Assembly: GCA_021778575.1 (NCBI GenBank) | Contig: JAJYCH010000235.1 | Coordinates: forward strand, 1 to 7,302 | Length of the DNA stretch: 7,302 nucleotides | Source: Planctomycetota bacterium | GTDB lineage: Bacteria > Planctomycetota > Planctomycetia > Isosphaerales > Isosphaeraceae | Direction: 5' to 3' | Shown: positions 1-6,348 of the stretch, piece after piece | Numbering within the stretch: the stretch's first letter is position 1 | Layout: every line of letters begins with the position of its first letter | Notes under the pieces: generated by a model | The model's database searches: none | What the model was told of the DNA's origin: nothing | The model's input: only the letters and a program-made list of their open reading frames with translations | Translations under genes and position numbers: made by a program

Positions 1-231
1 CCGGTTCCCGGCGAGCAGGAGGCTCAGGCTTTCCTGATCGTCAGAACTGAGCGTTGCATCGCAGACGGCGAGAAGCTCGCCATCGGGCAGAGCCTCGACC
101 GGTGGTTCTTCTGCGGCCCGACGGAGCCAGTCAAGCACCACATCTTCGAACTGACGATGGGTCGCCCGCGCCAGGGCTCGGACGCGCTGAGCCAACTCGT
201 CAGGAAGTTCCAGGGTGACTGTTTCGCTCAT
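1..231 (-). CDS. Ribbon-helix-helix-like small protein, putative antitoxin (partial, runs off left edge)
   Basis: Reading leftward from ATG at 231, 77 codons stay open to the window edge, so the C-terminus is missing. The protein opens with a short beta-strand-like segment (ETVTLELPDELAQRVRALA) and continues into helices (FEDVVLDWLRRAAEE). This pattern fits a ribbon-helix-helix DNA-binding fold as in type II antitoxins. The later segment (PPVEALPDGELLAVCDATLSSDDQ) recalls a small-protein family common in planctomycetes and cyanobacteria, which from memory is often followed by an HNH-type nuclease gene. That partner would lie beyond position 1 and cannot be seen. The start is supported by GAGGAG ten bases upstream. 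An in-frame ATG at 249 overlaps that site and is less likely. The gene diverges from the glycosyltransferase operon. The RHH assignment is a fold-level inference; an antitoxin role is plausible but unproven. Confidence 0.72.
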   Translation of the reverse strand, partial: MSETVTLELPDELAQRVRALARATHRQFEDVVLDWLRRAAEEPPVEALPDGELLAVCDATLSSDDQESLSLLLAGNR

Positions 232-260
232 CGGATCGTGACTCCTCATGAATTCTCGTT

Positions 261-266
261 ATTTTA
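261..266 (-). promoter_or_regulatory. Possible -10 box for the leftward RHH-like gene
   Basis: On the minus strand this reads TAAAAT, one base from the sigma70 -10 consensus. It lies about 30 bases before the ATG at 231, giving a leader of roughly 20 bases that holds the GAGGAG ribosome site. No good -35 box is seen (TTCCCG at about 18 bases is poor), so the call rests on the -10 and its position. Confidence 0.3.
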
Positions 267-308
267 ATGCGCGAAAACCGTGGACGGGAAGCCCACCGCC
301 GCATCGCG

Positions 309-336
309 TTGACTTCCCTTCCCCCTGAACTAGAAT
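309..336 (+). promoter_or_regulatory. Near-consensus sigma70-type promoter for the glycosyltransferase operon
   Basis: TTGACT (309-314) and TAGAAT (331-336) are separated by 16 bases. Each hexamer matches the sigma70 consensus at five of six positions. Transcription would begin near 343, leaving a leader of about 80 bases before the ATG at 424. It is the best promoter-like match in the window and stands out against the GC-rich background. Confidence 0.6.
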
Positions 337-423
337 ACGGGGGCCCGAATTTTGCGGGATGAGTGGATTCGGCGAAGTTTTTCGGAACAAACGCGGTCGA
401 TTTTCCTCTCCTTGAGGCCGTCC

Positions 424-1140
424 ATGCGCATCCTGACCGCCATCCCGGTTTATAACGAAGAAGCCCACCTGGAACCGGTTCTGGCCGAGGTTCTTCGCTA
501 TACCGACGACGTTCTGGCCGTGGACGACGGCTCGACCGACCGGACGCCCGAATTGCTCCGGGCCTTCCCCCAGGTCCGGGTCATCCGTCACGAGAAAAAT
601 CGCGGCTATGGCGCGGGGCTCGACAGCATGTTCCGCTACACCGTCGAGCAAGGGTTCGACGGGCTCGTCACGATCGACTGCGACGGTCAGCACGAACCGA
701 AACGAATTCCCGAGATCGCCGCCGGACTGGAAGAGGCCGATATCGTTTCCGGGAGCCGCTACCTGGAAGTGTTCGACCCGAGCCAGATCCCGCCGATCGA
801 GCGACGGCGGATCAATGTCGAGGTCACCCGCTGGCTCAACGAATGCCTCGGGCTGAACCTGACTGACGCCTTTTGTGGTTTCAAGGCGTATCGGGCCTCG
901 TCGCTCGAGAAGTTCGTGATCACCGACTTCGGCTATGCCATGCCGCTGCAAGTCTGGGTCCAGGCGGTCCAGCACGAGCTGAAAATCGTCGAGGTTCCCG
1001 TGCCGCTCATCTATCTCGATGAGAACCGGGCCTTCGGCGGAGCCCTCGACGACGCGACTTACCGGCTCAATCACTACCGGAACGTGTTTCGCGAGGCGCT
1101 CGATCGGGCCGGCTTGACGGTCGCGGGGGGCTGTCGTTGA
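424..1140 (+). CDS. Family 2 glycosyltransferase (GT-A fold, DPM1-like)
   Basis: A 238-residue cytoplasmic enzyme expected to transfer a sugar from a nucleotide-sugar donor; the acceptor is unknown. GT2 hallmarks are in order: PVYNEE (residues 8-13) at the start of the Rossmann-like half, DDGSTDR (34-40), the metal-binding DxD as DCDGQ (85-89), SGSRYL (109-114), and TDAFCGFKAY (137-146) in the acceptor half. No membrane segment follows the catalytic domain, so it resembles the soluble dolichol/polyprenyl-phosphate mannosyltransferase type rather than membrane-anchored members. The ATG at 424 is chosen because GAGG lies seven bases before it and PVYNEE then sits at the usual distance from the N-terminus. 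A TTG at 352 would add 24 residues that do not look like the family. The next gene starts within the stop codon, so the two are probably translationally coupled. The family is clear; the exact substrate cannot be told. Confidence 0.93.
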   Translation: MRILTAIPVYNEEAHLEPVLAEVLRYTDDVLAVDDGSTDRTPELLRAFPQVRVIRHEKNRGYGAGLDSMFRYTVEQGFDGLVTIDCDGQHEPKRIPEIAAGLEEADIVSGSRYLEVFDPSQIPPIERRRINVEVTRWLNECLGLNLTDAFCGFKAYRASSLEKFVITDFGYAMPLQVWVQAVQHELKIVEVPVPLIYLDENRAFGGALDDATYRLNHYRNVFREALDRAGLTVAGGCR

Positions 1141-2750
1141 TGGATGCTCACCGCTTGCGGGCTCCAGCCGCCGATGGTGCCTTGCTGGCGGACCCCCCAT
1201 TCGAAAATCTCGGGGCGACACTGGCCGACAACGCGAACCAGCTCGACCGCTGGCAGTACGACTTTCAGGGACGCCGGGCCGATCGACTTCGGGTGATGGC
1301 CCGGTCGCAGGTTCTCGGCCTGGCCCGTCGTCATCATGAGACGTTCGGGCTCGACTGGCCCGAAATTCCCACCGGACGAGCCGACCTGGTCGTCACCGGT
1401 CACCAGCCCGAACTGTTCCATCCGGGCGTCTGGGTCAAGAACTTTGCCGTCGCCGGCCTGGCACGAGCCCGCCACGGGATCGGTCTGAACCTGATCGTCG
1501 ATAATGACATCCCCAAAGGACCATCGATCCGCGTTCCGAACCGATCGGGCTCGCTCCTTCGGGCCGTGGCCGTCCCCTTTGACATCTGGGCGGGCGAGGT
1601 TCCCTACGAGGATCAGACAATCCAGGACGAGTCGCTCTTCGCCTCGTTCGCCGACCGGACCCGGGCGACGCTCGGCGGGTTGATCGCCGATCCGGTCCTT
1701 GACGATTTCTGGCCGAGAGTCCTGGGCAAAGTCCGCTCGACCGACCGCGTGGGGCTCCGGTTCGCCCTCGCCCGGCGCGAGATCGAGGCCGAGTGGGGGG
1801 CGTCGAACGTCGAGGTCCCGATCGGCCAGGTCTGCGAGACCGAGGCTTTTCTCTGGTTCGCCGCGCATATTCTGGCCGATCTCCCGCGCTTCCAGGCCAC
1901 CCACAACACGGCTCTGGCGAACTATCGAGCCGCTTATGGAATTCGGAGCAAGAACCATCCGGTTCCCGCCCTGGCCCAGCAAGGCGACTGGCTCGAAGCC
2001 CCGTTCTGGGTCTGGCGGGCCGATTCCCCCCGGCGTCGCCCGTTGATGGCTCGCCTGCTCCCTCGGATGATCGAGCTTCGGATTGCCGGCGAGGATCAGC
2101 CGTTCCTCGAAATCCCGCTGTCGCTTGATCGGGATGCCTGCTGTGCGGTCGAGGTTCTCCAGTCACTGCCGGGCCAGGGAATCCGGCTCCGGACCCGGGC
2201 TCTGACGACCACGTTGTTCGCACGCTACATCCTGGGCGACCTTTTCGTCCACGGGATCGGCGGGGCGAAGTACGACGAGCTGGGCGACGAGTTGGCTCGA
2301 CAGTTCTTCCGGATGGAACCGCCGCGATTCCTGACGCTCTCGCTGACCCAGTGGCTCGGCCTCGCCGATGACCCCGCCTCGATCGACCGGTTTCGAGCCG
2401 TCGAGCGGTCGATCCGCGACCTCGACTGGAATCCCGACCGACACCTGCCCGAACCCCGACCGGCCGACGCCCGGGCTGCCGTCGAGGCCAAGTGGGTGGC
2501 GATCGAAGGGGAAATCGTGACCCGTCGTCAGCGACTCGACCGGCTCCGAACGATCCGCCAGGCGAACCAGACGCTCCTCCCCTGGATCGAACCGGCGAGG
2601 CGCGAACTGATCGCGGAGCGCGACCGGCTCACGGCTGGCCTGAAGTTCAACAATGTCGCTCGATCCCGGGAATATGCATTCCCGCTCCATGGCCAGGCAC
2701 GGTTGCGTGAGGTGATGACCCGCGTCGGAGCTCAGGCGGCACGTCCTTGA
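1140..2750 (+). CDS. Conserved hypothetical protein, possible distant BshC (bacillithiol synthase) relative
   Basis: A 536-residue soluble protein whose ATG shares one base with the glycosyltransferase stop (TGATG). I do not recognise it with certainty. Three features recall BshC, which adds cysteine to glucosaminyl-malate and is about 540 residues long. The first is the N-terminal VVTGHQPELF (84-93), followed by a lysine (100) and VDND (120-123), compared with the VTGQQ-GLF-GP and later acidic motif of BshC. The second is RALTTTLFARYILGDLFVHG with GGAKYDELGDEL (about 353-385), compared with the RP-LPTLAYIGGPGEIAYW block. The third is a long charged, probably coiled-coil stretch (about 445-505) near the C-terminus. 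Several canonical BshC residues differ, so the same reaction is not assured. Pairing with a glycosyltransferase suits a sugar-linked small-molecule pathway, but BshA is a GT4 enzyme, not GT2. The reading frame is certain; the function is tentative. Confidence 0.85.
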   Translation: MDAHRLRAPAADGALLADPPFENLGATLADNANQLDRWQYDFQGRRADRLRVMARSQVLGLARRHHETFGLDWPEIPTGRADLVVTGHQPELFHPGVWVKNFAVAGLARARHGIGLNLIVDNDIPKGPSIRVPNRSGSLLRAVAVPFDIWAGEVPYEDQTIQDESLFASFADRTRATLGGLIADPVLDDFWPRVLGKVRSTDRVGLRFALARREIEAEWGASNVEVPIGQVCETEAFLWFAAHILADLPRFQATHNTALANYRAAYGIRSKNHPVPALAQQGDWLEAPFWVWRADSPRRRPLMARLLPRMIELRIAGEDQPFLEIPLSLDRDACCAVEVLQSLPGQGIRLRTRALTTTLFARYILGDLFVHGIGGAKYDELGDELARQFFRMEPPRFLTLSLTQWLGLADDPASIDRFRAVERSIRDLDWNPDRHLPEPRPADARAAVEAKWVAIEGEIVTRRQRLDRLRTIRQANQTLLPWIEPARRELIAERDRLTAGLKFNNVARSREYAFPLHGQARLREVMTRVGAQAARP

Positions 2751-2884
2751 TGACCGGAAAAAACCGGACCTGAGGCGCGATCGTCAAGGTGTCTGACGAC
2801 CCTCGATCCGGCCTGATCCGACTGATCGAAAAAAAACACACGATTTCTCCGCGCTTGCTTGCGGCGGAACGCCTTCCCACCCCC

Positions 2885-2890
2885 TACAAT
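2885..2890 (+). promoter_or_regulatory. Possible -10 box and leader for the Eis-like acetyltransferase
   Basis: TACAAT lies 25 bases before the ATG at 2916. Transcription would start near 2897, just ahead of a strong ribosome site (GGAGG, 2906-2910). This spacing argues against the TTG at 2859 as the start codon. No convincing -35 is visible; TTGCGG at 2859 is 20 bases away. Confidence 0.4.
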
Positions 2891-2915
2891 AAGAGAAAGA
2901 TCGTCGGAGGGTGGG

Positions 2916-4247
2916 ATGCCCCTCGACGAGTCGCCGGCATCGAACCGGTATGCGGTTCGCCCCGAAGGTGGTCTATCGATGAAACTGCCCGAGCCGGTCC
3001 TGCGGCTTCCTTATCGTCGCGGTGCCGTCGAGTTCTGCCTCGGAACCGAGGCGGATCACGAGGCGGTCTACCAGACATTGCTCCACGTCTTTCAGGGACC
3101 CGACCGCGAGTCGTTCCTGGGAGCCCTGAGCGACCCCTCGTATCGACCCGAGCAGCGCATGCTCGTGAAAGTCGACGGTCGAGTCGTCAGCCATCTGCAC
3201 ATGACCGATCGGACCGTCCGCTACGGTTCGACCACCATGGCGATGAACGGCGTGACCTGGGTCGGTACCCTCCCCGAGTACCGGGGCCTCGGTTTCGCGC
3301 AAAACCTGATGCGACTGGCCGATAGCCGGGCCCGGGAAACCGGCGTGGCGCTCCAGGCCCTCTCGACCGGGATGCCCAAATTCTACCGACCGCTAGGTTG
3401 GGGCGTCTGCGGTCGCCAGACCGTCGGCCAGACCTTGAGCCGGAACCTCCCGCAGGTCAGCGATGGCGTGATCGAAGGTCGAGGCGGCTTCTGGCACGTC
3501 CGCCCCTGGCGACAGGTCGAACTCAACGACCTGATGTCGCTCTACGACCGCCAGTACGCCCAGACCAACGGCTCGATCGTCCGGACCGAAGATTACTGGC
3601 GGTGGATGATCGGCCGCCGCTACGCCCACGTGATCTGGGTGGCCTGCCAGGGCGAGACCGTCCGCGGTTACGCGTTCGTCAAGGATCACAAGATCCTCGA
3701 AATCGCCACCGACCCCGCGCACCCCCAGGCGCTCAAGGCGCTGCTCGGTCGAGTTCGCGCCGAGGCTCTCGAACGCGCCTATCCTCAGGTGATCGTCCAC
3801 GCGCCGCTTGACCATCCGGTGATCGAAGCGTTCAAGCAGGCGTCGGGAAAAGTGCTCGATCAGGAAGAGTGGGACGGTCAAACCTCGATGTACCACATCC
3901 CGAACCTCGAAAAGTTCCTCGGGGCTGCCCTTCCCGAACTGGCCGCGAGAGCGACCGCCTCGGGAATGCCCCAGCCGATCGAGCTGGGACTGACCGTCGG
4001 CGACCGCCGCTGGATGCTCCACATCGAAGGGGACAAATCCCGCTTCGAGCCCGACAAGCTGAGCCGTCGCCACCTGACCCTGACCCAGCCCGCGCTCGTT
4101 CGCCTGTTGATGGGTCACATCACCATCGACAAAGCGATCGAAGAAGACGCCGTCGAATCCTCGACCGGAACCGCGCTCGACGCCGCGAGAGTCCTCTTCC
4201 CGCTCCGACCGGTCTGGAGAAGTCCGCTGGACGCGGGAACGGCGTGA
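2916..4247 (+). CDS. Eis-like GNAT N-acetyltransferase with C-terminal SCP2-like domain
   Basis: A 443-residue cytoplasmic enzyme expected to move an acetyl group from acetyl-CoA to an amine. The N-terminal GNAT domain (about 40-170) carries the acetyl-CoA loop PEYRGLGFAQNLM (120-132) and the following MPKFYRPLGWGVCG (153-166), typical of Eis-like enzymes. A second, degenerate GNAT-like part covers about 190-325. The C-terminus (about 352-443, including GLTVGDRRWMLHIEG) resembles the sterol-carrier-like domain that ends Eis proteins. Mycobacterial Eis is about 400 residues and acetylates aminoglycosides at several positions and protein lysines; the substrate here is unknown. The ATG at 2916 is chosen for GGAGG five bases upstream. 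ATG 2979 (MKLPEPVLRL) has a weaker site and remains an alternative. The gene stands alone: about 165 bases separate it from the operon before it, and a repeat element follows 31 bases after its stop. Family and domain order are well supported. Confidence 0.88.
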   Translation: MPLDESPASNRYAVRPEGGLSMKLPEPVLRLPYRRGAVEFCLGTEADHEAVYQTLLHVFQGPDRESFLGALSDPSYRPEQRMLVKVDGRVVSHLHMTDRTVRYGSTTMAMNGVTWVGTLPEYRGLGFAQNLMRLADSRARETGVALQALSTGMPKFYRPLGWGVCGRQTVGQTLSRNLPQVSDGVIEGRGGFWHVRPWRQVELNDLMSLYDRQYAQTNGSIVRTEDYWRWMIGRRYAHVIWVACQGETVRGYAFVKDHKILEIATDPAHPQALKALLGRVRAEALERAYPQVIVHAPLDHPVIEAFKQASGKVLDQEEWDGQTSMYHIPNLEKFLGAALPELAARATASGMPQPIELGLTVGDRRWMLHIEGDKSRFEPDKLSRRHLTLTQPALVRLLMGHITIDKAIEEDAVESSTGTALDAARVLFPLRPVWRSPLDAGTA

Positions 4248-4278
4248 GACCAGGAAAGTGAGCAGATCCCGGAAAAAT

Positions 4279-4330
4279 CTCGTTCCCACGCTCCTGCGTG
4301 GGAATGCCGTCTTCGACACTCCGCGTCGTC
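4279..4330 (+). repeat. Left REP repeat (double hairpin)
   Basis: A 52-base repeat that is the inverted counterpart of 4904-4955, identical at 48 of 52 positions; all four differences are transitions. It holds a 9-bp perfect stem TTCCCACGC/GCGTGGGAA (4283-4291 with 4296-4304, loop TCCT). A second, imperfect stem CGACAC/GCGTCG (4314-4319 with 4323-4328) has one mismatch. It starts 31 bases after the acetyltransferase stop, where it could also act as a transcript-end structure. Confidence 0.88.
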
Positions 4331-4348
4331 TTCCGCCGGGGTTCAAGG

Positions 4349-4886
4349 ATGGGCCGGAGTCGTTACAAATTCGGCGATTCGGGCTATCCCCATTTCCTGA
4401 CCTGTACAGTCGTCGGCTGGTTGGTTGCCTGTCTTCACGCAACCGGACACCGTGCAGATCCTGTTCGATTCCTGGCGGTTTCTTCAGGAACAGAATCGGA
4501 TGACGTTACTGGGCTACGTCGTCCTCGACAACCATATTCACTTCATCGCCGCTTCGAAAAATCTGGCGAAAGAAGTCGGTGATTTCAAGTCCTACACCGC
4601 CCGCAGGATCATCGACCTTCTTCAAGAGCGTCGAGTTCACACTTTGCTCGATGGCCTGGAGTATCACCGATCGCCGCACAAGACCGACCGGACGTTCCAA
4701 CTCTGGCAGGAGGGAAGTCACGCCAAGATCATCCAGGACGAGGCGATCTTGCGGCAGAAGCTGGAATATATTCATGCTAATCCGGTCAAACGTGGCTTTG
4801 TTGATGAGCCGGTGCATTGGCGGTATTCGAGTGCGAGGAATTACGCGAAGGTTGAATCACTTCTTGAGGTGACGACGGAATGTTAA
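4349..4886 (+). pseudogene. REP-associated tyrosine transposase (RAYT, Y1_Tnp/IS200-like), frameshifted
   Basis: Two reading frames together encode one RAYT. The first runs from ATG 4349 (MGRSRYKFGDSGYPHFLTCTVVGWL, 25 residues when read in two parts). The second continues from CCT at 4428 (PVFTQPDTVQILF...) to the TAA at 4884-4886. They are separated by a tandem 4-base repeat GGTTGGTT (4419-4426). Removing one copy restores a single 177-residue protein with GWL directly joined to PVFTQPD. Family hallmarks are intact: the metal-binding H-I-H (restored residues 61-63), QLWQEGSHAKII, and the presumed nucleophile Tyr139 in KLEYIHANPVKRG. This aligns with the Tyr of DYIYINPVK in E. coli RAYT, and the tail WRYSSARNY is also typical. 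The enzyme class nicks and joins single-stranded DNA at REP hairpins through a 5'-phosphotyrosine. Ribosome-site support for ATG 4349 is weak (GGGG at 4338-4341). Programmed frameshifting is not excluded, but a simple duplication mutation is likelier. Confidence 0.86.
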
Positions 4887-4903
4887 GAGCGACATCATTC
4901 TAA

Positions 4904-4955
4904 GACGACGCGGAGCGTCGAGGACGGCGTTCCCACGCGGGAGCGTGGGAACGAG
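4904..4955 (-). repeat. Right REP repeat (double hairpin, inverted copy)
   Basis: Inverted partner of 4279-4330. Its hairpins are more perfect than those of the left copy. One stem is CGTTCCCACGC/GCGTGGGAACG, 11 bp (4928-4938 with 4943-4953, loop GGGA). The other is CGACGC/GCGTCG, 6 bp (4906-4911 with 4915-4920, loop GGA). It lies between the transposase stop (4886) and the stop of the convergent aminotransferase (4972), where it may also help end both transcripts. No T-tract follows on either side, so it is not a textbook terminator. Confidence 0.88.
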
Positions 4956-4971
4956 TTTGTGTGCTCATTTA

Positions 4972-6138
4972 CTACTGTCCTTGCCGATACGCATCCCACC
5001 CCGCTTCGAACCGGTCGAGGGCCTCTCTCAAAATCTCCTCCTCGACGGCGAAGCAGAGGCGGATGTGGCCTTCTCCCCCCTGGCCGAAGGCGTTTCCGGG
5101 GGCGAGACCGACTTTCTTTTGTTCCACCAGATAGCGGCAGAAGTCGTATGAGTCGGCCAGTCCTTCGAGACGTGGGTAGACATAAAAAGCGCCGGTGGGC
5201 TCGGGAACGGTCACTCCGGGCATCGTCCGGAATCGGTCGAGCGCGATTTGCCGGTGTCGGGCGTAGCGAGCCTGGCTTTCTAGAATGAATGGCTCGCCTT
5301 CGATCAAGGCGACCCGCGCCGCCTCCTGGGCAATTCCTGGGGCGTGTGAGACCACGAACTCTTGCAGATTTGTCATCGCGAGCGCCAGCTCGGGCGGGGC
5401 GATCGCGTAGCCGACTCGCCAGCCGGTCATCCGGTACGTCTTCGAGAAGCTTTGCGCGATGATCGTCCGGGCTCGGGCTCCCGGAAGGGATAGCGGGCTG
5501 GGCGCGACCCGGCCGTCGAAGACGATCCGCTCGTAAACGCCGTCGGCCAGGAGCCAAAGGTTGTGGCGTTCGCAAATTTCGAGCAACGTCCGCCAGTCGT
5601 CGAGCGTTGCGGTCCAGGCCGTGGGGTTGCCGGGGCTGGCGAGCGCCAGGAGCCTGGTGTTGGGCTGGATCGCCGCTTCGATCCGGTCGAAATCGAGCTT
5701 GAATCCCTCGGAGCCCAGCGCCAGCGGGACCTCGATCGCCTCGGCCCCGGCGACCCTGATGGCCGCCGCGACGTTGGGCCAGAGCGGCGTGAGGACCACC
5801 GCCGAATCCCCCGCGCCGACCGTGGCCTGGCAAGCGAGCAAGAGCGCCACCATCCCCCCAGCGGTGACGACGACCTCGCGCAACGGGTCGATCTCGACCC
5901 CGTGAAGGTCGAGAACCCGATCGGCGATCGCGTGCCGGAGCGCGGGGTAACCGGCATTGGGTGTGTAGAAGGTCAGGTTGGCGTCGATCGCCTGGTGCGC
6001 GGCGTCCTTGATGAACGAGGGCGTCGGCAACGAATCTTCACCGTAGAACAGCCGGAGGGTTCCCGGGTGCTGATCCGCCAGTACGGCGATCGCCCTGATC
6101 CTTGACGGCACGACAAAGGCAGCCGGAGCGAATTTCAC
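4972..6138 (-). CDS. PLP-dependent class I/II aminotransferase (aspartate aminotransferase fold)
   Basis: A 388-residue cytoplasmic enzyme transferring amino groups between an amino acid and a 2-oxo acid with pyridoxal phosphate. Length and motif order fit fold type I. YTPNAGYPALRHAIA (58-72) is the substrate-side segment. N171 in SPGNPTA, D199 and Y202 in ADGVYERI bind the cofactor. K233 in SFSKTYRMTGWRVGY is the Schiff-base lysine, and R360 in HIRLCFA should hold the substrate carboxylate. NPTA replaces the more common NPTG. The start is GTG at 6138: an in-frame stop lies 18 bases upstream, no ATG follows closely, and MKFAP resembles the usual N-terminus of this subgroup. No clear Shine-Dalgarno site precedes it, so the start is the weakest part. 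The gene is convergent with the transposase and stands alone. Substrate preference (aspartate, aromatic, or other) cannot be read from the sequence. Confidence 0.93.
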   Translation of the reverse strand: MKFAPAAFVVPSRIRAIAVLADQHPGTLRLFYGEDSLPTPSFIKDAAHQAIDANLTFYTPNAGYPALRHAIADRVLDLHGVEIDPLREVVVTAGGMVALLLACQATVGAGDSAVVLTPLWPNVAAAIRVAGAEAIEVPLALGSEGFKLDFDRIEAAIQPNTRLLALASPGNPTAWTATLDDWRTLLEICERHNLWLLADGVYERIVFDGRVAPSPLSLPGARARTIIAQSFSKTYRMTGWRVGYAIAPPELALAMTNLQEFVVSHAPGIAQEAARVALIEGEPFILESQARYARHRQIALDRFRTMPGVTVPEPTGAFYVYPRLEGLADSYDFCRYLVEQKKVGLAPGNAFGQGGEGHIRLCFAVEEEILREALDRFEAGWDAYRQGQ

Positions 6139-6348
6139 GACAAAACAACCCGTTCATCAAGGATTGGCGGAGTGGAGAAGCGGCTCAGGACGCAAGCTTG
6201 CATGATCTTTTTATCGCCAAGAAGTTTGAAAAAAATTTATCAGAAAATTCATTGTATCCGATCCCCCTCGGTGGCATGATGCGAGATGCCTCATTTCCAA
6301 GAAGTTACAAAGTTGACAAGTACCAGGTTTGTCCGAGGAGTGCATCCT
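6139..6348. other. Divergent intergenic region, AT-rich in its middle
   Basis: About 210 bases separate the start of the leftward aminotransferase from the rightward lipoprotein gene, so both promoters should lie here. Positions 6200-6260 are strongly AT-rich for this GC-rich DNA, with a TTGAAAAAAATTTATC run. On the minus strand TACAAT (6251-6256) could be a -10 box for the aminotransferase. On the plus strand a perfect TTGACA (6313-6318) has no -10 at normal spacing. A short inverted repeat GGCAT/ATGCC is at 6273-6290. I see no gene. Confidence 0.6.
6251..6256 (-). promoter_or_regulatory. Possible -10 box for the aminotransferase
   Basis: The minus strand reads TACAAT, the same hexamer as that upstream of the acetyltransferase, within an AT-rich patch. 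It would give a leader of about 105 bases before GTG 6138. There is no recognisable -35 at 16-18 bases, so support is modest. Confidence 0.28.

Larger units (their letters stand above)
4279..4955 (+). mobile_element. REP/RAYT element: broken transposase gene between two inverted 52-bp REP repeats
   Basis: A compact unit in which a Y1-type REP-associated tyrosine transposase reading frame is framed by inverted copies of one palindromic repeat. The gene lies 18 bases from the left repeat and 17 bases from the right one, so the arrangement is nearly symmetric. RAYTs recognise and process REP hairpins as single-stranded DNA. A gene flanked by an inverted REP pair is the classic domesticated or mobile REPtron/BIME layout. 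No target-site duplication is visible, as expected for this class. The transposase frame is interrupted, so this copy is probably inactive unless helped in trans. Confidence 0.82.

Noticed and set aside
352..423. TTG at 352 as the glycosyltransferase start
   Set aside because: It has no ribosome site, and the extra residues do not resemble the family, whereas ATG 424 has GAGG at good spacing.
259..1221. Long minus-strand open frame (320 codons) opposite the glycosyltransferase
   Set aside because: It is antisense to a gene with clear GT2 motifs, has no recognisable motif of its own, and such frames are expected by chance in high-GC DNA.
1074..1982. Minus-strand open frame of 302 codons opposite the BshC-like gene
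   Set aside because: Low-complexity, motif-free shadow frame overlapping a well-supported rightward gene.
2801..2835. Inverted repeat TCGATC/GATCGA followed by eight A residues, considered as a terminator
   Set aside because: The run is A on the plus strand and precedes the stem on the minus strand, so it fits a terminator in neither direction. The loop is also long for a 6-bp stem.
4258..4503. Small rightward open frame across the left REP and transposase start
   Set aside because: It translates the repeat itself and a wrong frame of the transposase gene; no independent coding evidence.
4895..5833. Minus-strand open frame of 312 codons overlapping the aminotransferase
   Set aside because: Arg/Gly/Pro-rich shadow in another frame of the aminotransferase gene; its C-terminal end merely translates the right REP repeat.
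6272..6290. TGGCATG followed by ATGCC, considered as a sigma54 promoter
   Set aside because: The GC element is not at the required distance from the GG element and lacks TTGC.
6313..6318. Perfect TTGACA considered as a -35 box for the lipoprotein gene
   Set aside because: At 16-18 bases downstream lies the GAGGAG ribosome site, with no -10-like hexamer, so a promoter here is not supported.
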